From contig ONHK01000003.1 in assembly GCA_900317625.1 (NCBI GenBank), positions 103,384 through 167,383 on the forward strand: a DNA stretch of 64,000 bases, in the 5' to 3' direction. Of this stretch, positions 24,442 through 34,800 are shown one piece after another. The notes under the pieces are model-generated. The model worked only from the letters and a program-made list of their open reading frames with translations. It was not told the origin of the DNA and did no database searches. The translations under genes were made by a program, and so were the position numbers. Origin of the DNA: an uncultured Treponema sp. GTDB lineage: Bacteria; Spirochaetota; Spirochaetia; Treponematales; Treponemataceae. How positions within the stretch are numbered: the first letter of the stretch is position 1; the number at the start of each line of letters is the position of its first letter.

Positions 24442-25101
24442 TTACAGCTTTGAATTCAACAAAAATTCCCGCAAATCTTTTACAGTTTCACAGATGTAGT
24501 CCGCACCATTCTGCTCAAACTCTTCTTTTGAACCGTAACCGTAAAGAACAGCTACAACTTTTATTCCATTTTCATGCGCACCGTTAATATCATTTTCCCG
24601 GTCGCCAACCATTATGATTCGATCTTTGTCTTTTTCTGAAAGTCCACAATTTTTTACCGCATAATCAATAACCTGCGTTTTTTTACTGCGGCTTTTATCC
24701 AAAGAACTTCCGCCAACAAAATCAAAATATTTTCGCAAGCCAAAATGATTCAGAACAATATTTGCCTGCGGTTCAGGTTTTCCTGTAGCAAGAATGATGT
24801 GTTTTTTTTCAGATTTCAATTTTTCCAGAAGAGGAATAATTCCATTATAAACTTTATTGTTGAAAATTCCTTTTTCCGCATAACTTTTTCGGAATATTTC
24901 AACGGCTTCAACGCATTGTTCGTGAGAAAATCCACAATATTTTGGCAGACTGTCCCAAAGCGCGGGTCCCAAAAACGGCATCATCTCTTTTTCTGTCTTT
25001 TTTATTCCAAAATGAACAAAAACTTCCTGCAAAGATTCAAAAATTCCTGGTCTGGAATCGGTCAAAGTTCCATCAAGGTCAAAAAAAATATAATCTTTCA
25101 T
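24442..25101 (-). CDS. HAD-superfamily phosphatase (phosphoglycolate phosphatase-like)
   Basis: This 219-aa HAD hydrolase has all four motifs: FFDLDGTLTDSRPG (nucleophile Asp8 and acid Asp10), ILATGKPEPQ (Thr/Lys region), and the C-terminal MVGDRENDINGA. The alpha-helical cap is of the Gph/PpaX type. The substrate is unknown; small phospho-metabolites such as 2-phosphoglycolate or riboflavin-pathway phosphate intermediates are possible given the adjacency to ribD. The latter is only a context guess. It lies 6 bp after mnmE. Confidence 0.88.
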   Translation of the reverse strand: MKDYIFFDLDGTLTDSRPGIFESLQEVFVHFGIKKTEKEMMPFLGPALWDSLPKYCGFSHEQCVEAVEIFRKSYAEKGIFNNKVYNGIIPLLEKLKSEKKHIILATGKPEPQANIVLNHFGLRKYFDFVGGSSLDKSRSKKTQVIDYAVKNCGLSEKDKDRIIMVGDRENDINGAHENGIKVVAVLYGYGSKEEFEQNGADYICETVKDLREFLLNSKL

Positions 25102-25107
25102 ATTTTA

Positions 25108-26508
25108 TTATTTTCCTACACAAAAACGACTGAAAATGCTTCCAAGAACATCATCGGCTGTAACTTCCCCGGTAACTTCTCCAAGAAAATTAAGGGCATC
25201 TTCCAAATCCTGAACAACCGCATCCAGCGCAAAATCTTTTTCCGCGGCAACAAGCGAATGTTTCACACTTTCCAAAGCTTCTTCAACAGCCATTTTCTGG
25301 CGCGAAGAACCAAGTCCTGCCTGCGGACGCTCATTTGACAACCCCGAAAAAAGAATTTCTTTAACAGCATTATAAAGCTCAGAAAATCCATTTCCTTTTT
25401 TTGCACTGATTTGAATTTCTTTCTTTATATTTCCCAGATTTTCATTTTTCAGCAAATAAGAATTTTGTTCAGAAATATTTTTTTCTACTGAATCAATTTT
25501 ATTCCAGCAGAAAATTACAGGTTTTTCCGCGTTTTTTAAAAATTCAACATCATCTTTTGTAAGTCCAGATTTGCTGTCGCACAAATACAAAATAACATCA
25601 GCATCTTCTGTAAGATTTTTAGTAAGTTCAACGCCATGCGCCTCAATCACATCTTCTGTTTCGCGAAGCCCAGCTGTATCAAAAAGTCGAACCGGAAGTC
25701 CGCCAAAATCAACCCAACTTTCAAGCCAGTCGCGGGTAGTTCCTTCAATATCACTTACAATCGCGCGGTCTTCTTTTAAAATCGCATTGAACAAAGAAGA
25801 TTTTCCAGCATTTGTTCGGCCGCAAAGCACAATGCGCGCACCATCCTGATAAAGTTTTTCGCCCTGCCACGAATCATTCAGCTCAGAAAGCCGGAGAATT
25901 GCCTCATGCAAATCTGAATGGTCAAAAGTGTCCGCTATAGTTTCCTCATCTTCTGGATATTCAATCTCCACTTCAATAGAAGCAAGCGTGTCCGTTATAA
26001 GTTTTTTTATGCTGTTGATTTCCTCAAAAAGATTTCCTGCAAGTCGCCCAACCGCACGGTTACGGCTTTCTCCAGTCCGGCTTTCAATAATTTCCTGAAC
26101 GGCTTCTGCTTTTGTTAAATCCGCTTTGCCATTGATAAAAGCCCGAAAAGTAAATTCACCGCGTTCTGCCTGACGGAATCCACTGTTCAACAAAAGATTT
26201 TGAATTGCCATAACAACGCCTGGTCCGCCATGACAACTGATTTCAACCATTTCCTCGCCTGTAAAACTTTTTGGCGCGCGAAAAACGCTGACCATAACCT
26301 CATCAATCTTTGCGTTTCCGTTTTTAATCCATCCATAAACAAGAGAATTTCCAGTTGCCTGAATCAATGCCTTCGGACGCGAAAAAACTTTTGAAAGCAA
26401 GTGAACACAATCAGTTCCAGAACAGCGAACAATCCCCAGTGCCGCTGGAGCCAAAGCCGTAGCAATCGCACAAATCGGCTCTTCCGGAACATATTTTGGA
26501 TTAGACAT
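25108..26508 (-). CDS. mnmE: tRNA modification GTPase MnmE
   Basis: This 466-aa protein works with MnmG to modify the wobble uridine (xm5U34) of tRNAs. The N-terminal formyl-THF-binding domain starts ICAIATALAPAALGIVRCSG. The G domain shows GRTNAGKSSLFNAI (a Thr where Pro is usual), DIEGTTRDWLES, DTAGLRETED and CWNKID. The essential C-terminal Cys motif is FCVGK at the very end. GGAG precedes the ATG. It heads a unit with the HAD phosphatase and ribD. Confidence 0.96.
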   Translation of the reverse strand: MSNPKYVPEEPICAIATALAPAALGIVRCSGTDCVHLLSKVFSRPKALIQATGNSLVYGWIKNGNAKIDEVMVSVFRAPKSFTGEEMVEISCHGGPGVVMAIQNLLLNSGFRQAERGEFTFRAFINGKADLTKAEAVQEIIESRTGESRNRAVGRLAGNLFEEINSIKKLITDTLASIEVEIEYPEDEETIADTFDHSDLHEAILRLSELNDSWQGEKLYQDGARIVLCGRTNAGKSSLFNAILKEDRAIVSDIEGTTRDWLESWVDFGGLPVRLFDTAGLRETEDVIEAHGVELTKNLTEDADVILYLCDSKSGLTKDDVEFLKNAEKPVIFCWNKIDSVEKNISEQNSYLLKNENLGNIKKEIQISAKKGNGFSELYNAVKEILFSGLSNERPQAGLGSSRQKMAVEEALESVKHSLVAAEKDFALDAVVQDLEDALNFLGEVTGEVTADDVLGSIFSRFCVGK

Positions 26509-26716
26509 TTTTGGACTCCGTAAAAATTAAAGATTGATTTATTTCATGTGAATTATACAATAATACAGTTGTTTGCGTTTTTGTCCAAGGTTTTCTTTTT
26601 TCAAGTTAAACTGAATCTTACCCCCTGAACAAATTGCAAAAGCAACTTCACTTCCGCTGGATAAAATTCTGGAAATACAAGAACATCCGCAAACAGAATA
26701 AGTTTAATTATCTTTT

Positions 26717-29122
26717 CTAAAATTTCTCAACATTCTTATTAAAAAGTTTCATCTGAAGAAATGGCGTAAACACAGATTCTCTTGAAGTCCGCAGATTCTT
26801 TTCGTGATTATAAATCCTATCAACCCGAGAAAGTCCTTCATTCACAAAACCTGGAGCTTCTTGAGTTCCTAACGCAGGTTTTCTAAAATTCAAGCTAGAT
26901 TCCGGGCAAGTTCCAATAAATGGATCATCTTTTGAAATATCCGGAGAAAGCATTTCGTAATTTCCAGAATTATTCCAATACATATAACCATGGTCAACAG
27001 AATCCCGGACTCCAAAAATCTCCTTCAGAACATAATCTTTGTTGTAATACTGCCGATCGTAACTTACATTAAGATAAAAAGCCTGAACCCAAGGACGAAC
27101 AACAACACGATTTCTGGCAAGAATTGAATTTCTGTAAGTTCCGTAATAATAAATTCGGTAAACCCGATCTTCAATCGGCGGGAAATTCATGAACGCATTT
27201 TCAAAATGGCTCGGATAAAACATCGGACCGATAACGTCAACATATTCCGCCATCATTTCAACATCCTGACCAGTTCTTGTACCGCTTCTGTACCAACCGT
27301 TTGCGCCATAAATATCAATTCCGATTGGAGCTTTTATGTTTTCGCGTGCATATTTCAAGAAAGAAACAAGTGCACTTTCCTTATCCATTCCTTCGCTTTT
27401 CCAACGGTAACTTGCCTGTCGCAGATTGTAACCGTCAGTCGGAAATCTTATATAATCAAACTGAATTTCATCAAATCCGCGGGCAATAAGTTCCTTTGCA
27501 ATCGAAACATTATATTCCCAAACTTCCGGGCAATACGGATCAACCCAGTTTTCATCGTAATAAACAGGATTTTTTCCAGTAATCTCGCCAGTTTCCTCGT
27601 CAACAATATCCTCGTATTCTTTTATACCGACCCATGGAGATTTTGTGTTGTAATTCCAGACCGCATATTTTGAACCGCCGAATTTCGCAAGATTTCTGTC
27701 CTTAAAAACAACGATTCGGGCAATAAGATAAATATTGTCTTTTTTGAATTCTTCAACAAAATGATCAAGGTTAACCGCATACTGAGTAACTTTTCCCTTG
27801 GATTTTACAAGTTCATCCTTTGTATCATACCGAAGAAGTCCATAATCATCTTTCATGTCGATTACAAGACTATTAAGTTTGTTGTCTTTTATAATTTTTT
27901 TAAATTTATCAATTCCAGATTGAAGCCGACATTGATACGCTGAAACATAAATGCTTTTTTGTCCAAGCGCTTTTTTGCCATACTCAGAATTTACTGTTCC
28001 CGGATACAAAAGCCAAAGTTCGTTTAAAAGAATTCCTTTTTTTAGGCCAGTCCGATTGAATGGAATCCACGCAGAATTTACGTTTCCGGGAACGCATGAA
28101 AAACTCTTTTTCCATTCATCAAGTTTTTCCGGAACTCCAGGATTTGTGTAATCATCAAGGTTTAACGCACCAAGATTTTCATTTTTTGAATAAACCAGCT
28201 TATTATCAACAACTGTCAATCCGTCGATTGTTTCCGCCGGCTCTTCCCCTTTGTAGATAAGTTCCCCCTGACGGTTCGGCCAGTCAAATTTATAAATACG
28301 AGGAATAAATGTCTGGCTTAAATAAATATCAACGTAAGAAGTTCCATATTCATCCTGCACAAGAACAGGAAGAATGTCTGCAATCTCATCTGGACTTGTA
28401 AGGCTCGGCATCATCTCAAAACCTTTTGCAACATCATACCAGGTCGGGCGTGCAGCATCTGGTTTGATATACGAAAGTCCAAAAATCGGATGGCTCATAA
28501 AAACAACAAGTTCTGTTCCCAAAGAACCGTCGCTAAGCGTAACTGGCATTGAACCGATTGCACACGCTTTTACACCTGGAGTAGCCGCGCTCATGGAACC
28601 TAAATTTTTCCAGTTTTTTCCACCGTCGCGAGACAAAAACACCGCGTCCTTAGTTGCTGTAACAAGTTGCTGCGGATTAAGCGGATTCGCGCATAAATCT
28701 TTTAAATTCTGAACACGAGTTTCAAATTCTGTATTTTGTCCATCATAACTTTTTATCGTAGACAAAGGTAATCCTGAATTTCTATATTCAAAAATTTCCA
28801 AATCTGAACTGAAAAGAATTCCTTTGCTTGTTCTAAAATACCAGTTTTCAATAAGTTTTCCATCTTCACCAGGAATAACAGTGCGTACTATTTGTTCAAC
28901 AGAACCTTCTGCCCAAATCGGAAAAAATGAATCTCCTCCAGAAACCTTAAAAAGTCCCTTGCTTGTTCCAACAAGAAAAACTTTTGATTCTCCAGCCGGA
29001 GCAAGTTCCTCCACCGCCTTTGATTTTTCCTGCATTTTATATAAAGGTTTTGCCTGTTTTTTTGCACTTAAAGCTGATAAAACAAAAAAAGATGCGATAA
29101 AACAAAATACGTATTTTTTCAT
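26717..29122 (-). CDS. Secreted DUF4015 (GHL) glycoside-hydrolase-like protein
   Basis: This 801-aa protein has an N-terminal signal peptide (KKYVFCFIASFFVLSALSA). Residues about 30-330 look like a beta-propeller with BNR-type turns (FLSRDGGKNWKNLG). Residues about 390-730 match the DUF4015 putative glycosidase TIM barrel: SIYVSAYQCR, LNSLVIDMKDDYG, YLIARIVVFKDRNLA, FDEIQFDYIRFPTDG (two candidate catalytic Asp), APIGIDIYGANGWY, DVIGPMFYPSHF. It probably acts on an envelope or environmental polysaccharide from the periplasm or surface. It is monocistronic, in a 200-bp gap on each side. Confidence 0.85.
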   Translation of the reverse strand: MKKYVFCFIASFFVLSALSAKKQAKPLYKMQEKSKAVEELAPAGESKVFLVGTSKGLFKVSGGDSFFPIWAEGSVEQIVRTVIPGEDGKLIENWYFRTSKGILFSSDLEIFEYRNSGLPLSTIKSYDGQNTEFETRVQNLKDLCANPLNPQQLVTATKDAVFLSRDGGKNWKNLGSMSAATPGVKACAIGSMPVTLSDGSLGTELVVFMSHPIFGLSYIKPDAARPTWYDVAKGFEMMPSLTSPDEIADILPVLVQDEYGTSYVDIYLSQTFIPRIYKFDWPNRQGELIYKGEEPAETIDGLTVVDNKLVYSKNENLGALNLDDYTNPGVPEKLDEWKKSFSCVPGNVNSAWIPFNRTGLKKGILLNELWLLYPGTVNSEYGKKALGQKSIYVSAYQCRLQSGIDKFKKIIKDNKLNSLVIDMKDDYGLLRYDTKDELVKSKGKVTQYAVNLDHFVEEFKKDNIYLIARIVVFKDRNLAKFGGSKYAVWNYNTKSPWVGIKEYEDIVDEETGEITGKNPVYYDENWVDPYCPEVWEYNVSIAKELIARGFDEIQFDYIRFPTDGYNLRQASYRWKSEGMDKESALVSFLKYARENIKAPIGIDIYGANGWYRSGTRTGQDVEMMAEYVDVIGPMFYPSHFENAFMNFPPIEDRVYRIYYYGTYRNSILARNRVVVRPWVQAFYLNVSYDRQYYNKDYVLKEIFGVRDSVDHGYMYWNNSGNYEMLSPDISKDDPFIGTCPESSLNFRKPALGTQEAPGFVNEGLSRVDRIYNHEKNLRTSRESVFTPFLQMKLFNKNVEKF

Positions 29123-29154
29123 ACATAGTTTATCGGCATCTTTTTAAAAGTTAT

Positions 29155-29372
29155 TTAGATTGAAATTCGAGTTCGTATAAATTTTGAAACAATCTTTTTG
29201 ATATTTTCGCATACGAAATTGAATAGGCTACCAAAAAAAGCGCGTCAATTCGCCATGCTGAGCGTACAAAGTATCAGACTAGGCTATCTCGATGAATAGC
29301 TCGGTTGCCGCTTTCTTTTTCTTCCCGCCTATTCAATTTATAAATTCAGAAAAACTCGAAATTTCAACCTTA
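29155..29372. repeat. About 215-bp inverted-repeat element
   Basis: Left end ATTGAAATTCGAGTTC...TATAAATT...GAAATTGAATAGGCTACC; right end GCCTATTCAATTTATAAATTCAG...AACTCGAAATTTCAA. The two ends are inverted copies of each other over about 60 nt. The outer arm matches the perfect hairpin at 8621-8693, and both inner arms match the element at 19583-19852. It fills the gap between the HD-protein gene and the DUF4015 gene. Confidence 0.65.
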
Positions 29373-30758
29373 TATAATTTCTTCCAACGCTTTTAATACA
29401 TCCGGATCGTAAAGGTTTGATTCCGCCTCAAGTTTTTCCAATGCGGATTCTTTGTCCATGCCACCGCGGAAAGAACGTCTGCTGGAAAGTGCGTTGTAAC
29501 TGTCCGCAACACGGATAATTCTTGCAATCTGAGGAATTTTATCTCCTTTCAAACCTTCAGAGTATCCTGTTCCATCAAAATTCTCATGGTGATATTTCGC
29601 GGCATCACTGAAAACTGACCAATATTTTTTTGGAACAAATTCCAGTTCTTTTTCCGCAAAATCAATATGATGTCTAAGTTTATCTTTTTGCTCTTCCGAA
29701 AGACTTTGAGCCTTTAAAGTTTCCGGCTCAACAGAAAGAAATCCAACATCATAAACCATTGCAGCACAGAAATAAACCATCGCATCATGCTGACGGCAAC
29801 CAAGATTTGTCGCAAGTTTGAACACAATCTCTGAAACATTTTTTGAATTATTTTTTCTTCCTGTTGCAGCATCAATTTTTTCACCGATTTCGCGGCATTT
29901 CTGCGCAAGTTCAGCAAGAGCTTCTTTTTCTTCTGGAGTATCTTCCGGCTCAGGCAATGAGCTTTGGCTCCAAGTTGAAGAACCCGCAAGTTTCAACCCC
30001 TCGTCGCTGTAAAGCCCCGCAATACCTCCAATCATAAGCTGATTTGTCTGGCTCTGGTTCGCCGCCAAAAGTTTAAAGGCTTCCGCATACTGCATCTGCT
30101 GGATATGATTCTGTTTAACGCTAAAATGAACAATCAGCAAAATCAACCCGACAATCAAAAGAATCATAACAACGCAAATAACGACAACAATAAAAATCTT
30201 TGTCATATTTGTGTTCATTGTGCGGGAAACTTCCGCCATCTGCTGGGAATTCTGCTTGCTCTGGTCAAGCATTTTTTCGCCAAGATCAGAAATTGCCGTC
30301 TGCGTGTTATTAGTCGATTCTTTTATGCTATCCAAAAAATCCTGCTGTTGTTTTTTGTCAGCGGCTTTTTCAGCGGCTGTAACATTCGCCTCAATCTGGC
30401 GCATAAGTTTAGTAAGTTCAGGCGTGTTTACTTCAGGATATTTTTCAACAAGATTTGTTTTTATGTCGATATACGAACTTTCAACATATTTTCGCTGCAA
30501 TTCCTTTAAACGCTGAGTATAAATTGAGCGCGCAAACACAAGAACATTCGCTGGAATAATTCCGTCATTCATCTTTCCAAAATTAAGCGAAGCATTTATA
30601 TTTTTATACGCATCAGAAAGATTTCCGTCATCAAAAGAAGCAGAAGCACGCTCTAGATAGCGTTGAACCATCGCATCGTTTGATGTTTGGGCAAACGCTA
30701 CGGAAAATGAGATTAAAAACATCAACAAAGCTGAAATTATTTTTTTATTTGATAACAT
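29370..30758 (-). CDS. Membrane protein with degenerate HD-GYP-like domain
   Basis: About 462 aa. A signal peptide or anchor (MLSNKKIISALLMFLISFSVAFAQ) is followed by a helical periplasmic part rich in Gln/Lys, one membrane helix at about 187-214, and a cytoplasmic HD domain. The HD-GYP core HHENFDGTGYSEGLKGDKIPQIARIIRVADSYNAL is clear. However, the HD pair itself reads MVYDVGF (Tyr336-Asp337) and GYP reads GYS. Loss of the metal-binding His suggests a non-catalytic nucleotide sensor. ATG 30758, with GGAG 6 nt upstream, is preferred over an upstream TTG. It overlaps the barrel-protein gene and ends the envelope operon. Confidence 0.8.
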   Translation of the reverse strand: MLSNKKIISALLMFLISFSVAFAQTSNDAMVQRYLERASASFDDGNLSDAYKNINASLNFGKMNDGIIPANVLVFARSIYTQRLKELQRKYVESSYIDIKTNLVEKYPEVNTPELTKLMRQIEANVTAAEKAADKKQQQDFLDSIKESTNNTQTAISDLGEKMLDQSKQNSQQMAEVSRTMNTNMTKIFIVVVICVVMILLIVGLILLIVHFSVKQNHIQQMQYAEAFKLLAANQSQTNQLMIGGIAGLYSDEGLKLAGSSTWSQSSLPEPEDTPEEKEALAELAQKCREIGEKIDAATGRKNNSKNVSEIVFKLATNLGCRQHDAMVYFCAAMVYDVGFLSVEPETLKAQSLSEEQKDKLRHHIDFAEKELEFVPKKYWSVFSDAAKYHHENFDGTGYSEGLKGDKIPQIARIIRVADSYNALSSRRSFRGGMDKESALEKLEAESNLYDPDVLKALEEII

Positions 30759-31860
30759 TTTGTGCTCCAATTGCAAGAATAATTCCGGCACGGTTTTCAA
30801 TGCCAGAATCTTTTACAAATAATGTGTCTTTTAGTCCAATATTAAAATTAAGCTGAATTTTATCCATCTTCATAATTGGCAATGCAAAATTAATAGCAGA
30901 ATTCAGCGCAAAATTCAAACCGTCATACGCAAGATGACCAAGAAGATAATCCGCATTAAGCGTAAATTCCGCACCTCCAAGATTTATATGATTCAATCCA
31001 AGTCCAAAAACCGGGCTATAAACAGTTTCCTGCAGGCAAGAATCATTGCCATTGCCAGAATCCATCTTTATAACGCTCGCAAATCCAGCCCTGAATGAAA
31101 GCCATTTTCCCAAGTTTGAAAAGCTGATTTTTGGAATCAGGCTGAAATTCCCGACAATTGTACTATCATCCCCAAAGAACGGAATAATAATCGCATCGCC
31201 ACCAATATCCGCGCCAATCATCAGTTTGTCAAAACTATATTCATAAGTAAAATCGCCACCCAGACCATAGCGGAAACTTGAATAATCATCGCTTGTGTCA
31301 GAAATAAAAGTTCCATCAAAAAGCCCGAATCTGAACGCCCAGTAAGTTGAAGAAAGTTTTTCATTCTTGCCTTTTAAATAAACCGTGTTTCCGCTTGCAG
31401 TATTCATTGAAACATATTCTTTTTCAATGATTGTGCGCTGCTTTGCCTTTTCTGCCTCAAAACGCGCCTGCTCAGCCTGTTTTCTTTGTTCAATCGCAAG
31501 TTTTTGCTCTTTTTGTTTTTCCAATGCAGAAGAAATTGTTGAATAAAGCTCAACCGCTTCCATATTATCAAGATTGTTGTCTATGACAACCAAAGTAGCT
31601 TCGCTCGCAAATTCATAATCTTCAGCAACCACAAGATGACGGATTTTTTTCATCGTGTAGTTTTCAATAAGATAATAATTTCTGTCTTCATTTGAGCTAG
31701 AAAGAATTCCGTCAAGTTCTTTGTCAGATCTGTCCACAAACGCAACATCAACCTGCCGGTAAATAATCGTTACGTAGGCGTCAATCGCAAACGCTGGAAC
31801 AAATCCGCAAATCAAGGCGAAAACAACCGATGTAATAAATAATTTAAAATTATGCTTCAT
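30745..31860 (-). CDS. Outer-membrane beta-barrel-like protein with coiled-coil segment
   Basis: This 371-aa protein has a signal peptide (KHNFKLFITSVVFALICGFVPAFA). An N-terminal globular part of about 100 residues is followed by a charged coiled coil at about 110-150 (EKQKEQKLAIEQRKQAEQAR). From about 165 on there is alternating hydrophobic/aromatic beta-strand sequence (YWAFRFGLFDGTF, LSFRAGFASVIKM, AGIILAIGAQNVIK) typical of a small barrel. No named family is recognised. It is located between the giant Ig protein (9 bp upstream) and the HD protein (overlapping), suggesting one envelope-associated assembly. Confidence 0.75.
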   Translation of the reverse strand: MKHNFKLFITSVVFALICGFVPAFAIDAYVTIIYRQVDVAFVDRSDKELDGILSSSNEDRNYYLIENYTMKKIRHLVVAEDYEFASEATLVVIDNNLDNMEAVELYSTISSALEKQKEQKLAIEQRKQAEQARFEAEKAKQRTIIEKEYVSMNTASGNTVYLKGKNEKLSSTYWAFRFGLFDGTFISDTSDDYSSFRYGLGGDFTYEYSFDKLMIGADIGGDAIIIPFFGDDSTIVGNFSLIPKISFSNLGKWLSFRAGFASVIKMDSGNGNDSCLQETVYSPVFGLGLNHINLGGAEFTLNADYLLGHLAYDGLNFALNSAINFALPIMKMDKIQLNFNIGLKDTLFVKDSGIENRAGIILAIGAQNVIK

Positions 31861-31869
31861 AAAACCGCC

Positions 31870-34800
31870 TTAGAATACGCTTAACCTTATACCTTCTGCA
31901 ATCTGAGGCACGATGTTATTAATATCAACTGTTGTACTTGAAACGTCAGTAGGAATGAACCACAATGAGAATTCTGTGTACAACGAAAGTGAACTAAAGC
32001 ACTTCATATTCGGGAACTTGACTTTCGGGAATTCAAGTTGTGCAAGAATCGCAGAAAGAATCTGAGCTTCTCCAGAACCTGATTCGTTGAATCTGCTGAA
32101 CTGCGCGCCAACCGCAAAATTTGCGCTGAGCCAATCAAAATCACGTCCAAAGAAGAAACTGAACGGAATATTTGCAACATTCGCAAGAATCTTGATTCCC
32201 ATAACATTGTCGCCACCATAGCGCATAGATGTATTGCTGAACATATCGCGCTGCGCCTGAGTGAATTGTCCCCACTGGAACTGAACTTTTACAATATCAT
32301 CAAAGAATGTAAGTCCAAGACCAATATCGAACAAAGTCGCACCCCAGAAATGCCAGTCCAAATACAATCCCTGGATAAATGATGGAACTTCATAAGAAGC
32401 CTTATCGCCTTTGCGGAGCGTAAGCTGAACATCTTTTAAGCCGACTGTATCGCTAGAAAGTCCGCTGAACACAAGTTCCTGGTTGTAACGTCCTCCAATG
32501 CTTGGACTGATAAGACGAATATTTGGCGCAGTATTATCAATCTGAATAATCGTGCGTTCAATTGCTGTTTCCCCATTTCGCATAGTTGCACGTACAATCA
32601 TAAAATGGAAACCTTCCGCAATATCCTGGTTTTCTACGCGGTACATCCATTTTTCACCTTTAGAAACCTGAGTGAAAGTCTTTCCGTTATCAAAACTGAT
32701 TTCTATTTTTGCAACTTTTTTATTGTTAATCGCATCTTTCTGGTCTTTTGTAGCTTTTTTTGTTGAAGCCACAAGTTTTTCATCCTCGCTCAAAGAATAT
32801 CCGGCATGACCTTTTATGTATGGGCGACCTGTAGCAAAATCACCGTAGGTAAAATTATCGATTGTAACCCAAGGTCCAACAGAATTATATTCAATAGTCT
32901 GAATTCTTGAACGAATCACCTGACCTGTCTCAACTTTCGCATCAACTCTGTAAGTGTGTTCGCCATCTGTAATCAATTCAGGATTTATCTCAAATTTAAA
33001 ATAATCGCTGTCAGTCAAAGTTGTTGTCGCAACAAATTTGTCATCAATATAAAGGCTGAGTGATTCAATTTTATTGTCAGCCTCGGCACTTCCGTAAATA
33101 TTGAATGTACCCTGTTTATGTTCGCCATTCAACGGATACAAAAGATTTACAGTTGCAAGCGCCTTGTTTTTATTCAACATGATATTTCGGCTAACATGAG
33201 TTGCATTCTGAGCCTTATCCAACGCAGTAAGCTCAATGTTGTAAGAACCATTTTCCAGCGCAGAAATATCGATATTCTGGGCAATAATTCGGTCAAGCGT
33301 AAAATCAATCTTCTGCAAATTTCTAGGAACAGTTTTTCCATCAAGGCTGCGGATTGTAACAAACAAATCTGTAATATTTACATTATCAAAAGCATAGCCG
33401 CTAAAGAACAACGGTCCTGTTGTAGAAGAATAATCCAACGGATAATCAAGAACCATTTCTGGTGCTTTGTTATCAATATTTATCAAACTTGAATACAAAC
33501 CGGAAATTCCATATTTATCAATAACTCTGATAAACACAACGCTTGTTCCGTTTGGAATCGCACGGGAATCAAATGTGTAAGACCAGTTTGTTGTTCCAAC
33601 TGCATTGTTGTAGCTGTTTCCGTTATCCAAAGAGACTAAAACTTTTTCAATGCCGTTTCTGTCGCTTGCAACACCAGTTAAAGTTATAAGACCTTTATTT
33701 GCCTTATCGATTGTCGGAGTTTCCACCGCTCCCTTTGGCTCTTCCGTGGAAACCCTAAATTTTCTTTCCGCAACAGGTCCTTTCACACCATTTATATCAA
33801 CCGCATAAACATTGATTGTATGCTCATTGTCCGTCATTGTTGAAAAAGGAACATCGATTGCAAAACTTGTTCCTGTTTCTTCAAGCTGAATGTACGAACC
33901 GTTGTCAATTCGGTAAAAAATTGTAGAAGGGCCGTCATCATCGTAAACAACACCGGAAATCGTAAAATCGCGTGTAACAACATCTTCATAAGTCGGAAGA
34001 TGAATTTCCGCAACTGGCAAGTCAGACTGTGAATCAATCAGGAATTTCCACGCCTCATAAGAAGAAACATTTCCTGCAGCATCAACAAATTCAAAAGACA
34101 TTCCGTCATCAATCGGTTTTTCCAAAGTTCCAACATGAGTTGAAACAAAAGTTTCAGAAATATCAGTCAATTCAGTTTTTGCACCAGAAGATTTTCCCGT
34201 CGGCGGCGCAATATAGAATGCTTTTTCAAAACTTGCATTGTCATAAACATTGAAGCAAACAAGATTATCTCCATTTACAGTTGCATCATCGTTTGGAACA
34301 ACGACTTCCACAACCGGCGGAGTAACATCTTTATAAACTGCAGTTCTTGCGTAGGCAACATTTCCTGCAACATCAAAAACACGGACGTCCAGCTCAACAA
34401 GACCTTCTTCCGCAGAACTAATGTCTGCCGTTCCACTGAAAGTCGCACCCACCGCATTTTTGCCTGCTGAACTCAAATTCAGCATTTTCCAAGTTTCGCC
34501 TTTATCCAAAGAATATTCAGCAGTTTTTATTCCACTTGGATCTGCAACAGTTCCTGTAATCCGCAAAGAATTTTTTACCCACTGATGAATTTCCGGAGTA
34601 ACAATTTTTACTTCTGGCGCACCATTATCAACAATAAAATTCACCGCCGCAGAAGTATAAGAAATTCCATTTGAATCTTTTACACGAACTGCAACTCCAT
34701 TGTACGAGCCTTCTTTTTCAGCAGTGATTTTCACAAGATTTCCTTGACGTTCAAGTTTCAGACCGTTTGCCGCAGAAACAAAATCCGCGCTTACAAGTTC

